Numbered from the stretch's first letter, positions 16,562-25,957 are shown. The stretch: 64,000 nt of DNA from Shewanella sp. KT0246 (GCF_019654955.1 NZ_BPEV01000002.1:62001-126000); one strand, 5' to 3'. Numbers and translations: made by a program. The notes: generated by a model from the letters alone, not told the origin.

Positions 16562-17869
16562 ATGACTAAAGACGTTGCCAAAGTTCCAAGTAGTCGCTTA
16601 TCAAGGCTGAGTAAAATCGGTGGCCTCGCCTCTCGTTTAGCTGGCAATGTACTGGTCGAAGGTGCTAAACAGCTGAGTAAAGGTCAATCACCTAAACTTC
16701 AAGAGTTAGTGCTTACTCCTAGAAATATCTCCCAAGTAGCTGAAAAGCTCGCCCAGCTTCGCGGTGCTGCAATGAAAGTTGGCCAAATGATATCAATGGA
16801 TACAGGGGATTTATTGCCCGCAGAGTTAAGTGAAATCATGGCAAGATTACGTGATGACGCTAAAGCCATGCCTCACAAACAATTGGTCGAGATACTCAAG
16901 CAACAATGGGGTAACGACTGGCTAATGCCTTTTGCGCAGTTTGAGCTACGTCCTTTTGCCGCTGCATCCATTGGTCAAGTGCATTTAGCCTATTTAGGTT
17001 CTGGTGAAAAGCTTGCAGTAAAAATCCAATACCCTGGCATTAAAGACAGCATTAATAGCGATATCGATAACGTCGCTACATTATTAAAAGTGGCTCAGCT
17101 AGTACCTGATCATGTCCAGTTTGATAAGTTACTCACCGAGGCAAAAGCGCAGCTTCACCATGAAGCCGATTATGAGTATGAAGCAAATCTTTTAAAGCAA
17201 TACCAACAATGGGTCGCTGGCGATGAAAGGTTTATCGTACCTAAAGTATATGAATCTCTTAGCACCGACAGTATTTTAGTCATGGAGTTTATTGAAGGTG
17301 AAGCCATTGAAAATGTTGCTCGTCTCGACCAACAAACCCGAGACAATATTGCCACTAACTTACTAGCACTGTTTCTTGATGAACTTTTCGAATTTAAATT
17401 AGTACAAACCGATCCGAACTTTGCCAATTTTATGTATCAAGCCAACAGTGGCAAAATTGTATTATTGGACTTCGGTGCAACTCGTCAAATTTCCGAACCA
17501 CTCTCTGCTGGATACAGAAAGCTCATGCAAGGTGCAATGACCAACGATAAAGCCTTGATGACTCAAGCCGCATCAGAAATTGGCTTCTTTCAAAAAGACA
17601 TCACCATTGAACAGCAGCAGTTAATTGTCGATATTTTCTATCAAGCATGTGAACCGCTTCGAAGTGAAGCTGAATACGATTTTGCCAGCAGTAACCTCGC
17701 TAAGCGTATCACCGATTCTGCTAAATCAATGAGTACTAAACCAGACGAATGGCATACTCCACCAACCGATGCAATTTTTGTACATCGAAAATTGGCGGGG
17801 ATATACCTACTAGCCTCGCGTATTAAAGCCAAGGTCGATGTTAAAAAACTTTTTTTAAGCCACCAATAA
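16562..17869 (+). CDS. ABC1/ADCK (UbiB/AarF-family) atypical kinase
   Basis: 435 aa. Family-defining features are present: the KxGQ helix (AAMKVGQMISMD), the Ala-rich replacement of the Gly-rich loop (FAAASIGQVHLAYL), the nucleotide-binding Lys (LAVKIQYPG), and the catalytic/metal segment 'QTDPNFANFMY' with 'LLDFGATR'. No C-terminal membrane helices are visible, so it is a soluble ABC1 member and not UbiB itself. The family supports ubiquinone or lipid metabolism through ATPase activity. It is monocistronic, with its own upstream region after the preceding terminator. Confidence 0.9.
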   Translation: MTKDVAKVPSSRLSRLSKIGGLASRLAGNVLVEGAKQLSKGQSPKLQELVLTPRNISQVAEKLAQLRGAAMKVGQMISMDTGDLLPAELSEIMARLRDDAKAMPHKQLVEILKQQWGNDWLMPFAQFELRPFAAASIGQVHLAYLGSGEKLAVKIQYPGIKDSINSDIDNVATLLKVAQLVPDHVQFDKLLTEAKAQLHHEADYEYEANLLKQYQQWVAGDERFIVPKVYESLSTDSILVMEFIEGEAIENVARLDQQTRDNIATNLLALFLDELFEFKLVQTDPNFANFMYQANSGKIVLLDFGATRQISEPLSAGYRKLMQGAMTNDKALMTQAASEIGFFQKDITIEQQQLIVDIFYQACEPLRSEAEYDFASSNLAKRITDSAKSMSTKPDEWHTPPTDAIFVHRKLAGIYLLASRIKAKVDVKKLFLSHQ

Positions 17870-18026
17870 AGGCCAACCTTTGCTATATCAACAAATATTA
17901 ATCTGTACGAATATCGGTAATTGTTCATATCGGGCTAAGTTGTGGCAGTATAGAATTTCAATTAAGTAATCTAACCCAAATACTAATGCGCATCTTCGGC
18001 AGTGGTTAATCTTTCGAGACTCTAAA

Positions 18027-18848
18027 ATGTTTACATTTTTCAATATTAAGCCCACTCAGTTATTAGCTACGTTAGTGTGTATTAGTATCGTAACAGTTGC
18101 ATCTTTAATGCCTGCTCAAGCAGCTACGGATTCAAGTTCAGATTCAAAGTTAATCCAAACACAGGAACAGCCAGTTAAAGGAGAATTAACCATTACTCCA
18201 TTATCTAAGAGCTTGTTTGTGCACGAATCATTTATGCAAACTCAGCAATATGGCTTTGTTGGCTCTAACGGTCTCATTTTAGTCGATGGCAAAAGTGCAT
18301 ACTTAGTTGATACCCCATGGAGTGAGACTGACACGATAAAACTCGTTAAATGGATATCAAGTCAAGGCTATAAACTCGTTGCAAGCGTATCGACCCACTC
18401 CCATGATGATCGCACTGCAGGTGTCGATTATTTAAACCGCATTGGTGTCGCGACTTACGCATCAGACCATACCAATAAATTACTGCAACAAGCAGGTAAA
18501 CCTACCACAAGTCATAGCTTTAAAGAGGGCCAATTTGATTTTGTTGAATCGAAAATTGAAGTCCATTTTGTCGGTGCAGGCCACACAATAGATAACCTTG
18601 TAGTCTGGTTTCCGCAATCAAAATTGCTTTATGGTGGCTGCTTAGTTAAAAGCTTAGGGAGTAAAAGCCTAGGTTATTACGGTGAAGCAGATTTAAATGC
18701 TTGGCCTCAATCAATCGCTAATCTACAAAGCCAATTCGCTCAAAGTAATCAAGTGCTTCCGGGCCATGGAAGCATGGGCGATAAGCAGTTATTGACTCAT
18801 ACCATTTCACTGCTAAAGCAGCATGCATTAACAAGCGCAGAAAAATAA
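18027..18848 (+). CDS. bla: Subclass B1 metallo-beta-lactamase (SFB-1/SLB-1 type)
   Basis: 273 aa with a signal peptide cut near MPAQA-AT. All zinc ligands of subclass B1 are visible: THSHDDRTAG (two His and Asp), GAGHTIDNLVVWFP (third His), YGGCLVKS (Cys of the second zinc site and the following Lys) and LPGHGSMGD (last His). B1 enzymes hydrolyse penicillins, cephalosporins and carbapenems in the periplasm. The gene stands alone with no integron attC site, IS element or partner gene, between ABC1 kinase and VOC genes, so it appears intrinsic to the chromosome. Established knowledge: SFB-1 and SLB-1 are intrinsic B1 enzymes of S. frigidimarina and S. livingstonensis. The match to them is inferred, not aligned. 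Confidence 0.9.
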   Translation: MFTFFNIKPTQLLATLVCISIVTVASLMPAQAATDSSSDSKLIQTQEQPVKGELTITPLSKSLFVHESFMQTQQYGFVGSNGLILVDGKSAYLVDTPWSETDTIKLVKWISSQGYKLVASVSTHSHDDRTAGVDYLNRIGVATYASDHTNKLLQQAGKPTTSHSFKEGQFDFVESKIEVHFVGAGHTIDNLVVWFPQSKLLYGGCLVKSLGSKSLGYYGEADLNAWPQSIANLQSQFAQSNQVLPGHGSMGDKQLLTHTISLLKQHALTSAEK

Positions 18849-18969
18849 ATGTAATAAAAACCTATCAATCGCTGTCTACCTACAGCGAAATATCAACTTA
18901 ACGGATCACATACCTATCTGAATAAACGCTAAATGATTCAGATATAAATACACTCAAGGAGAGTTAGCT

Positions 18970-19350
18970 ATGTTCAGCCATATTATGATTGGTGCAAATG
19001 ACATCGATACATCAAAAACCTTTTACGATGCCACCTTAGCCACTTTAGGTCATGCCCCTGGTAATATTGACCCTAAAGGCCGCTGCTTCTACGTTACAGA
19101 CACTGGTGTGTTTGCATTAACAAAACCGATAAATGGCGAAGAATCAAGTCATGGTAACGGCACTACCGTAGGTTTTGCAGCATCAAGTGAAGAGCAAGCT
19201 TTGGCTTGGCATGCTGCTGGACTTGCTAATGGTGGAGTGACTTGTGAAGAGTTACCTGGTTACCGCGAATCACCAATGGGGCCATTATTTTTAGGCTATT
19301 TACGCGACCCTGCTGGTAACAAGATTTGCGTACTTTACCGCCCAAAGTAA
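18970..19350 (+). CDS. VOC (glyoxalase/dioxygenase superfamily) protein
   Basis: 126 aa, one VOC module pair: 'FSHIMIGANDIDTSKTFYDATLATLGH' opens the fold and 'FLGYLRDPAGNKICVLYRP' closes it. The metal positions His4 and the C-terminal region fit a metalloprotein, though the last strand lacks the usual Glu. Small soluble cytoplasmic protein with AAGGAGAG before the ATG. Substrate unknown. A clear terminator follows. Confidence 0.85.
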   Translation: MFSHIMIGANDIDTSKTFYDATLATLGHAPGNIDPKGRCFYVTDTGVFALTKPINGEESSHGNGTTVGFAASSEEQALAWHAAGLANGGVTCEELPGYRESPMGPLFLGYLRDPAGNKICVLYRPK

Positions 19351-19390
19351 TCGGCAAATAATGAGTAAGCAGTAAATCAAGCTATTCAAA

Positions 19391-19416
19391 AAAAGCTGAG
19401 TTCGCTCAGCTTTTTT
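19391..19416. terminator. Terminator with UUCG tetraloop
   Basis: AAAAGCTGAG-TTCG-CTCAGCTTTT is a perfect 10-bp stem with a TTCG loop, flanked by A-tract and T-tract, 40 bp after the VOC gene. Confidence 0.9.
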
Positions 19417-19598
19417 AATTCAAGCACATGGCTTTTATCGGCAATCAAGGTAAACTTAGCCAGCAAATTTTTATGATGTAAGCAAAGTCGACACTAATGA
19501 GTTTGCATACTCAAGCGTCACTTGCCGTTACCATTTTAGATTAACGCCAATGTCTATTTTCAGTTCCGATTTCAGCTAAACGTTTAAGGCTTTCCTTC

Positions 19599-21305
19599 AT
19601 GTCACAATTCGATCCCCTTTTTAATCAATTCAATGAGTCGATTGCAGACATAAGCTTGCCTGAAAATTTTACTTTCCCATTTTATTATCAGCCTCACCCT
19701 TTAGCCGTTATTGCGTCTGAGCAACTGCAACTACATCTGCTGCAACAAACGGACTGGCATCATAACTTTGGATTAGAAGACAAAACTAACCCTTGCCAGC
19801 AAGCACAGCTGCTTAAACCCATAGGTAAAATGTTTGGGGTATTGGTGGTAAAAAATTTACAGGGCGAATTAGGTTACTTAGCAGCTTTCTCTGGCAAAAT
19901 TGCCGAGCAAAACATCCTGCCACACTTTGTACCGCCAGTATTTGACATGCTCAGTAAAGACAGCTTCTTTAAATCAGAATACGAGCAAATAAATCAGTTA
20001 AGTCATCAACTTAAAAAACTAGAATCAGACCCTAGACTCACTGAATTCGAGCAAGATTTGAATGCGGTTACACAAGCTGCCGAACAAGCTATTGCCCTGC
20101 ATCGTCAGCAGATGATTGAAAACAGAAAAAGCCGTAAAGCCAAACGTAATAACTTAGCGGGTTTATCAGAGGCTGAGCAAAAATCTATCTCTATTGAGAT
20201 GAGCAGACAGAGCGTAGAAGACAAGCACCAATTAAACGCATTAAAACGAGACTGGGATGCTCAGATTAAGCAATCTAAGCAGCAACTTGACAGTATTGCC
20301 GACCAAATAGATGAAGTTAAACAAGCCAGAAAACAGCTTTCTAATGCGCTGCAACAAAAGCTATTTGCCCAGTACAATTTTTTAAACATCAAAGGTGAAT
20401 CTCGAGATCTTAGTGATATTTTCCATGATGCTCCTAACCATCAACCTCCTGCAGCAGCAGGCGAATGTGCAGCACCTAAGTTACTTCAGTACGCATTTAA
20501 AAATCGGTTAACTCCAGTGGTCATGGCTGAATTTTGGTGGGGCGAGTCGCCAAAATCTGAGATAAAGCAGCATCAAAATTACTACCCTGCTTGTCATGGT
20601 AAATGCCGCCCTATTTTAGGCCATATGCTTGATGGGATGAAGGTAGACGAAAACCCCTTACTGACTAATCCAGCAGAAGGTGTCGAGCTGCCTATTATTT
20701 ATCAAGACGATTACATCGTTATCATTAATAAACCTGCAGAATTTTTATCAGTGCCAGGGAAAAACATAACCGACTCGGTATTTAGCCGTATGAAGCAAAA
20801 ATTCCCTAATGCGACAGGACCGTTAATCGTACATAGATTAGATATGTCGACATCAGGACTAATGGTAATCGCACTTTCAAAAGAGGTGAATAAACATCTA
20901 GTACAGCAGTTTATCAATCGAACTGTTACCAAGCGTTATATTGCCAAAATAGACGGTGAACTGAGTACTGAAAGTGGCACTATCAGCTTACCTCTTAGGG
21001 TAGATCTAGATGACAGACCCAAACAGCTTGTATGCTATGAATATGGAAAGCATGCAGAGACTTTTTGGCAGAAAGTTGCGGTAAAAAATGGCAACACTTT
21101 AGTACACCTTTACCCAAAAACAGGACGAACTCATCAATTGAGAGTTCACAGCGCGCATCATGATGGATTACATATGCCAATTTTAGGTGATGATTTGTAT
21201 GGTAAAACAGAAAAGCGCTTACATTTACACGCACAACTGTTATCACTGCATCACCCTCACACCAACCAGTCTATGACGTTCGAAGTGAATGCTGATTTCG
21301 AATAA
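19599..21305 (+). CDS. Large RluA-family pseudouridine synthase with N-terminal extension
   Basis: 568 aa, far longer than typical RluA proteins (about 220-330). The C-terminal half carries the catalytic HRLDMSTSGL (Asp nucleophile), RYIAKIDG and KTGRTHQLRVH. The N-terminal 300 residues are an extra module: a mixed domain (1-130) with 'GVLVVKNLQGELGYLAAFSG', then a charged coiled coil (about 140-250). A Cys-rich join ('YPACHGKCRPILGHMLDGM') precedes the catalytic part. The enzyme isomerises uridine to pseudouridine in rRNA or tRNA. This long form is known in Shewanella and Vibrio, and the target base is not evident. Confidence 0.9.
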   Translation: MSQFDPLFNQFNESIADISLPENFTFPFYYQPHPLAVIASEQLQLHLLQQTDWHHNFGLEDKTNPCQQAQLLKPIGKMFGVLVVKNLQGELGYLAAFSGKIAEQNILPHFVPPVFDMLSKDSFFKSEYEQINQLSHQLKKLESDPRLTEFEQDLNAVTQAAEQAIALHRQQMIENRKSRKAKRNNLAGLSEAEQKSISIEMSRQSVEDKHQLNALKRDWDAQIKQSKQQLDSIADQIDEVKQARKQLSNALQQKLFAQYNFLNIKGESRDLSDIFHDAPNHQPPAAAGECAAPKLLQYAFKNRLTPVVMAEFWWGESPKSEIKQHQNYYPACHGKCRPILGHMLDGMKVDENPLLTNPAEGVELPIIYQDDYIVIINKPAEFLSVPGKNITDSVFSRMKQKFPNATGPLIVHRLDMSTSGLMVIALSKEVNKHLVQQFINRTVTKRYIAKIDGELSTESGTISLPLRVDLDDRPKQLVCYEYGKHAETFWQKVAVKNGNTLVHLYPKTGRTHQLRVHSAHHDGLHMPILGDDLYGKTEKRLHLHAQLLSLHHPHTNQSMTFEVNADFE

Positions 21306-21567
21306 AACAACCGTTTGAAACGAACATTTAAATAGTCAAAAAAATGGCTAGTCTACTGCCCTGTAAAAACTTGTTAAATTACCTATTTCGAAGTGGATAT
21401 GTTAATCAATATGGGTTAATGTAACCAGTTCGTATGATATGCGGTTTTATAAACAATAACCCTGCGAGCTGACGTTTTCCTTCGTTGTATTTTTGAAATC
21501 ACCAAAAGCTGTTGATTGTATTCATAAAAACATTAGCTTACTACACGATTAAGGATAAGAGTGGACT

Positions 21568-21987
21568 ATGAAAGAGTGGTATTTCTCAAATAATGGTGAA
21601 ATCAGTGGACCTTTAGGCTTAGCTGATTCCAATAAATTTATTGCATCAAATCCTGATGTCTATGCTTGGCACCCGTCTTATGCACAGTGGGTACCAGTAA
21701 GTCATGTTGAAGAGTTTGACATCAATGTATCTCCGCCACCGCCTCCTGCGGAGATTCCACAGCAGTTAATCGAACGTTTTACTGCTAAAGAGCGTGAACT
21801 CAATTCTGCGTTAGGTCGAATTGATACCACCCTTAAGACGATTAATTCTTCAATGTCAGATATCGGACGAGATTCTAGCCGTTACAAAGTAACGACAAAA
21901 GAATTGAACGAAAAAGTTGAAGCGACGCTTCGTAGCGTTAATGAACAATATGCTGCACTACAGAAAACACTTTCAGGTGTAGGTTAA
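21568..21987 (+). CDS. GYF_2 (DUF4339) domain protein, short paralog
   Basis: 139 aa. Residues 1-50 are a GYF_2 domain: MKEWYFSNNGEISGPLG...YAWHPSYAQW with the conserved Trp/Tyr and Gly-Pro positions. A proline run (SPPPPPAEIP) follows, then a helical coiled-coil region to the end. GYF-type domains bind proline-rich peptides. It is the shorter of two tandem paralogs separated by 82 bp, and both share the order GYF_2, Pro-rich hinge, coiled coil. Confidence 0.82.
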   Translation: MKEWYFSNNGEISGPLGLADSNKFIASNPDVYAWHPSYAQWVPVSHVEEFDINVSPPPPPAEIPQQLIERFTAKERELNSALGRIDTTLKTINSSMSDIGRDSSRYKVTTKELNEKVEATLRSVNEQYAALQKTLSGVG

Positions 21988-22069
21988 TTAAGTTTTACCC
22001 GACTTAAAACACTAGATAATCTGAGTGGCATATAACAATTGTTGTTAACTAAATAAAAAGAATACGACT

Positions 22070-23110
22070 ATGAAAAAATGGTATTTTTCGAAAAATGGTC
22101 AAGTAACAGGGCCGTTAAACGAAGTTGAAGCAAAAGAATTTCTATTGAAAGATGGCGACTGTTACGGTTGGCACCCTTCATTTACACAATGGAAACCAGT
22201 AAGTTGCATTAAAGAGTTCGCTCATATAGTGCCTGCAATGGTTCCGCCAGCGCTGATCCCTCAAGCATTAATTGAAGAATTTGCAGCTAAAGAAAAAGCA
22301 CTACAAGTCAAAGTCGCTAGCATGGAAGAAAGCGTCTCAACGACTAAAAGTGTGCTGGTTGAGTTTGAACAAGAAATTAATCAATACAAAAAGCTCACCA
22401 TCAATTTAACTGATGAAGTTAAATCAAACATTGACCCTTTTGAGAGCAAATACAACTCATTCAAAGGCTCATTTGATGAGTTAATTTCGGCATTATCAAT
22501 TGCGAAAACAGAAGTGAATGAAGTCACAACAGACTTTAATCAACGTGTTGCCAAGCAAGTAGCTGAAAATACTAATAGCATCAGTGCTCCAACTGTTGCT
22601 TCAGTAGCTGCACCAGCAGCAAAAGCAGAAAGCGCGAGCATTTCGCCAGATAACGTGTCAGAAATCAGCAACCAGATCCAAAAAGCACTTGCTGAAAGCA
22701 TGCTTAAATCAGCTGAAGAAGACAGCGCAGTTGCTGAACTAACAGCAACGAAAACAGTCAGCGCGACCAAAAGCCTTGACCCTGTGGCAGTAGCGCCTAA
22801 AAAGCCTAAGCCGAAAATTGATAAAATTGAATTCTCTGAAGATATCTCTGAAGACAAGCAAGCTGATGAAACTGGTGTAACAGGTGTTACTAGCATCATC
22901 AAGTCCGTCTTCAAGGGGGACACTAAGAGAAATGAAAAAAAGTCCGAAACGCCGGATGATGTAAATCAACTGGCGGCGAGTACCGAAGCAAAAGCTAAAA
23001 CTGAAAAGTCTGCAGATTCAGCAAATGATGGAACAGCAGAGGAAAGTGAAGAAGAGAAAGAAGGTCGTATGAGACGCCGAAGAAGACGTACTCATTACAT
23101 TGCCTCTTAA
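22070..23110 (+). CDS. GYF_2 domain protein with Arg-rich C-terminus, long paralog
   Basis: 346 aa. The GYF_2 domain at 1-50 (MKKWYFSKNGQVTGPL...YGWHPSFTQW) closely resembles the upstream gene. A coiled-coil segment covers about 70-175, followed by a long low-complexity Ala/Ser/Glu/Lys region, probably disordered. The C-terminus is abruptly basic (MRRRRRRTHYIAS) after an acidic run (EESEEEKEG). The basic tail could bind nucleic acid or membrane. No signal peptide. Probably co-transcribed with the short paralog and ended by the terminator at 23211-23240. Confidence 0.82.
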   Translation: MKKWYFSKNGQVTGPLNEVEAKEFLLKDGDCYGWHPSFTQWKPVSCIKEFAHIVPAMVPPALIPQALIEEFAAKEKALQVKVASMEESVSTTKSVLVEFEQEINQYKKLTINLTDEVKSNIDPFESKYNSFKGSFDELISALSIAKTEVNEVTTDFNQRVAKQVAENTNSISAPTVASVAAPAAKAESASISPDNVSEISNQIQKALAESMLKSAEEDSAVAELTATKTVSATKSLDPVAVAPKKPKPKIDKIEFSEDISEDKQADETGVTGVTSIIKSVFKGDTKRNEKKSETPDDVNQLAASTEAKAKTEKSADSANDGTAEESEEEKEGRMRRRRRRTHYIAS

Positions 23111-23210
23111 TAGATTGGCATTGTATGGCATGACCTCTTAAGACATTCTAATAATCGTACTCGTGCAGAGATCTGTGTTTGAAAGTCAAACTGATGTATA
23201 GATTAAATAA

Positions 23211-23240
23211 AAAGGCTTATCTTGCGATAAGCCTTTTTTT
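23211..23240. terminator. Bidirectional terminator
   Basis: AAAGGCTTATC-TTGC-GATAAGCCTTT with a run of T after it on the plus strand and CCTTTTTATTT on the minus strand. It separates the GYF_2 genes from the oppositely oriented gene at 23309-23590. Confidence 0.9.
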
Positions 23241-23308
23241 ATTCGTTTTAAGCGGGCTTTATTATTTCTGATTTAATCTCTGCAAACACGACAGCTGAGC
23301 AGTATCAA

Positions 23309-23590
23309 TTAAACAACGACCACAGACTCTGACTCAGTAACCGTTTTAGCATCTGCTCTATCAATGATTTTAATCAATGCCGTTTGAATTACTTCATCTT
23401 GTCTAGCGTCTGCCGTACTTTTAAATACTTCCTGCTGCGCTTCTGCACCTTCTTCAAAGACAAACTCAACCACAACTTGCTGAGCGATATCGGCGCTGTC
23501 ACCTTGGTAAATAATATTAATTAGCGGGTAGCCTTTAAAACCTGCTTTCACTTTCTTAGCAATTCTCTTCTTTGATTTGTCTAGATTCAT
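23309..23590 (-). CDS. Small hypothetical protein, 93 aa
   Basis: Starts MNLDKSKKRIAKKVKAGFKG, a strongly basic amphipathic N-terminus, then an acidic beta-strand-rich core ('AQQVVVEFVFEEGAEAQQEVF') and ends in SESVVVV. No signal peptide. The layout suggests a small alpha/beta protein. It converges on the GYF_2 operon terminator and is separated by about 180 bp from ybaK. No family is recognised. Confidence 0.65.
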   Translation of the reverse strand: MNLDKSKKRIAKKVKAGFKGYPLINIIYQGDSADIAQQVVVEFVFEEGAEAQQEVFKSTADARQDEVIQTALIKIIDRADAKTVTESESVVVV

Positions 23591-23770
23591 TTTCGATTCC
23601 TGAGATACAGCTTAATGTGGTTTACATCATTCGGCGCAAGATACTATAAGGCGCTTATTCTATTATTACCAATAAAGGGTCCAAGTATCTTATCGGTTTT
23701 GGTTACAATGAGATAGCCCTATGAGATAGCCCTAGGAATTAGCCCTTTGAATTAGTGCTTACAAAAATCG

Positions 23771-24238
23771 TTATACCGCAACATCTGCAAAACGACCTTG
23801 GGTTAGCGAGCAAAGAGCAACTGGCGATAAACCGATATCTAACCCTCTTTTTCCCGCACTAACATACATGGTCATAAATCCTTGAGCGGAGAGATCAATT
23901 ATTGTCCGTAAACGCTTCTTTTGCCCCAATGGACTCACGCCACCTAAAACATACCCTGTTGTTTTCTCAACTAAAAGCTTATCAGCCATAACTGACTTTT
24001 TCGCAAAAGCGGCTTTTGCGATCAGCTTAAGGTTTAGCTTTTTGTTTACAGGTATCACAGCAACCACCAGCTCTTTAGTGTCCAGCATCACCACTAATGT
24101 TTTAAAAACTTGTTCAGCAGGTAGACCCAGTTTTGCCACAGCTTCATCACCAAAAGACTCAGCATTCGCATCATGCTCGTAGGCAAGTACTTCATGCTCT
24201 ATTCTATGCTTTTTAACTAGGTTAATCGCGGGAGTCAT
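23771..24238 (-). CDS. ybaK: Cys-tRNA(Pro)/Cys-tRNA(Cys) deacylase YbaK
   Basis: 155 aa, the usual size of YbaK/EbsC proteins. Conserved blocks are 'VFKTLVVMLDTKELVVAVIPVNKKLNLK' with the catalytic-site Lys of VFKTL, and 'GYVLGGVSPLGQKKRLRTIID' with the GGxSP motif. YbaK hydrolyses Cys-tRNA(Pro) misacylated by prolyl-tRNA synthetase. The gene starts 17 bp after the VOC gene stop and is probably co-transcribed with it. Confidence 0.92.
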   Translation of the reverse strand: MTPAINLVKKHRIEHEVLAYEHDANAESFGDEAVAKLGLPAEQVFKTLVVMLDTKELVVAVIPVNKKLNLKLIAKAAFAKKSVMADKLLVEKTTGYVLGGVSPLGQKKRLRTIIDLSAQGFMTMYVSAGKRGLDIGLSPVALCSLTQGRFADVAV

Positions 24239-24255
24239 TAGTTACTCTTCTTTGT

Positions 24256-24642
24256 TTAATTTTTCGCTAATTCACGAATAGCATCATAATCAAAGCTGGT
24301 GATTTCAAAAGGATTACCATCGGGATCGCAAAAGTAGATCGACCAAGTAATTTCATGGTCACTCACGGTAAAGCTCACCCTGTGGTCAGTTAATTTTTGT
24401 TGCCATAAAAAGAAATTAGTCGCATCAACACCAAACGCCACTGTCGTTCTTTTGTCGGCCTGAGATTCAAATAATGCGAGATGCAAATGTTGATGAGCAA
24501 GCACTAATGGGCCATTACCTACAGCCCAAAATGCTAATGTTTCAACAGCATTAAACCCAAGCACTTCTCGATACCAAACCTCAGCAGCTTTCCGGTCTTT
24601 TACATAAATATGAATATGATCAAAACACGCTAACGTTGCCAT
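24256..24642 (-). CDS. VOC family protein
   Basis: 128 aa with both halves of a VOC fold: 'CFDHIHIYVKDRKAAEVWYREVLGF' (metal His), 'LHLALFESQ' and 'WSIYFCDPDGNPFEITSFD' (Glu metal ligand). It resembles the fosfomycin-resistance and dioxygenase-like group but has no diagnostic residues for either. Upstream partner of ybaK. Confidence 0.87.
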   Translation of the reverse strand: MATLACFDHIHIYVKDRKAAEVWYREVLGFNAVETLAFWAVGNGPLVLAHQHLHLALFESQADKRTTVAFGVDATNFFLWQQKLTDHRVSFTVSDHEITWSIYFCDPDGNPFEITSFDYDAIRELAKN

Positions 24643-24815
24643 AAAAACCCCTTAATACAGTTCAAATGTTTGAACTGTATTCTTTAGTTGAATACCGTCA
24701 AGTATTGCTCGTATCATATTGTATCTCAAATACATTAAAAACAATGCTTTACACTTTTTATTCGCCTTGTAATATATCACTACTCATTGAGGTAAAGATG
24801 TAGACAAGGATAAAC

Positions 24816-25877
24816 ATGTCTCAAGTTCAATCGCCAGAGCCTGAACTCGTCGCAACCGACAAACCAGCAAATAATAAAGCACTGAGCCAATTTCTCACTC
24901 AACTTAAGTCACAAGTGTCTCGTTCAGAGTCAATTGATGTCGTGAAGTCGGCGTTAGATAAAGCCATCGACTACCCAAATCAATTACGGTATAAAAATAC
25001 TAATTTATATATTGGTATGGCAGCAGCTATATTTGCAGCGATTGGCTACTGGTTCTATCTAGAGCAGCAAGGCCGTTATTATAGATACTCTGATATAGAT
25101 TTTGGTGTGTTTATCTTCTGTATCATTAGCCTAGTGGTCGCTATATACATATTTGTAGCACGGCGTAAAAAAGTCGATAAAGTATCACGGCTGCTTCGTG
25201 ATGAAACCCTCAAACACCTTTATAATATGACCGATTGTCAGCAACAGTTTTTAAATAACGCTGAAAATAAATTTGTCGACTTTAAACGTGGTAATTACTC
25301 ACAAGATCTTGAGTGGGGTAAAGAGATCGACTTTCATTCCGACTTAGGGTTAATTCGTGCCAGCGTGGTGTATCATCATTACGTTGATAGAAGAACCGAA
25401 ACTTATACAGAGTCAGATGGCAAAGGTGGAACACGCACCCGTACTCGCACGGTATACGACCATTATTACCGCCAGGGAGTCATACTGCCACCGCTGAATA
25501 AAACCACCCATCTTGTCATTAGTGAGTCGCGTTTATCAAAACAATGGTCGCAAAGCTTTATGCCTGCATCTAGAGAGTTTGAAAAGAACTTTAGAGTCCA
25601 AGCAAACTCACAGTTTGATGCTGCAAAGTTTCTTGAGCCAGCTGTGGTGGTAGCGTGTGAGCAATTGGGTAATAAACTTAAAAACCTCACTATCGAATTT
25701 GCCCACGATGGCAGTGTATTGATCAATCAGCATAATACTAATTTATTGAATCCAGCAATGGATCACGACATCACCAATCCTGCTGAGTTTAAAGAAGAGT
25801 TACTCAATGACACCTCATTGTTTACCGTAAACAGCATTTTTGGCTTTGTGAACCAAATTATACGCCACACAAATTAA
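24816..25877 (+). CDS. DUF3137 membrane protein
   Basis: 353 aa. Two transmembrane helices (about 65-83 and 95-115) follow a polar N-terminal 60 residues. The cytoplasmic part contains the DUF3137 block: 'VVYHHYVDRRTETYTESDGK', 'YDHYYRQGVILPPLNKTTH', then 'FEKNFRVQANSQFDA' and 'LEPAVVVACEQL'. DUF3137 proteins commonly sit beside LemA, as here (80 bp upstream of lemA). Their role is not established; envelope stress has been proposed. Confidence 0.83.
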   Translation: MSQVQSPEPELVATDKPANNKALSQFLTQLKSQVSRSESIDVVKSALDKAIDYPNQLRYKNTNLYIGMAAAIFAAIGYWFYLEQQGRYYRYSDIDFGVFIFCIISLVVAIYIFVARRKKVDKVSRLLRDETLKHLYNMTDCQQQFLNNAENKFVDFKRGNYSQDLEWGKEIDFHSDLGLIRASVVYHHYVDRRTETYTESDGKGGTRTRTRTVYDHYYRQGVILPPLNKTTHLVISESRLSKQWSQSFMPASREFEKNFRVQANSQFDAAKFLEPAVVVACEQLGNKLKNLTIEFAHDGSVLINQHNTNLLNPAMDHDITNPAEFKEELLNDTSLFTVNSIFGFVNQIIRHTN

Positions 25878-25891
25878 GCTCGCTTTTTAAC

Positions 25892-25935
25892 TATATTCTC
25901 TGATAATTACAGATATATTCTCTGATAATTACAGA
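25892..25935. repeat. Exact 22-bp tandem duplication before lemA
   Basis: TATATTCTCTGATAATTACAGA occurs twice back to back (25892-25913 and 25914-25935), between the DUF3137 stop and the lemA ribosome-binding site. The identity suggests a recent slippage event in the lemA leader. Confidence 0.95.
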
Positions 25936-25957
25936 CAGTCACACTCAAGGAAGCACC

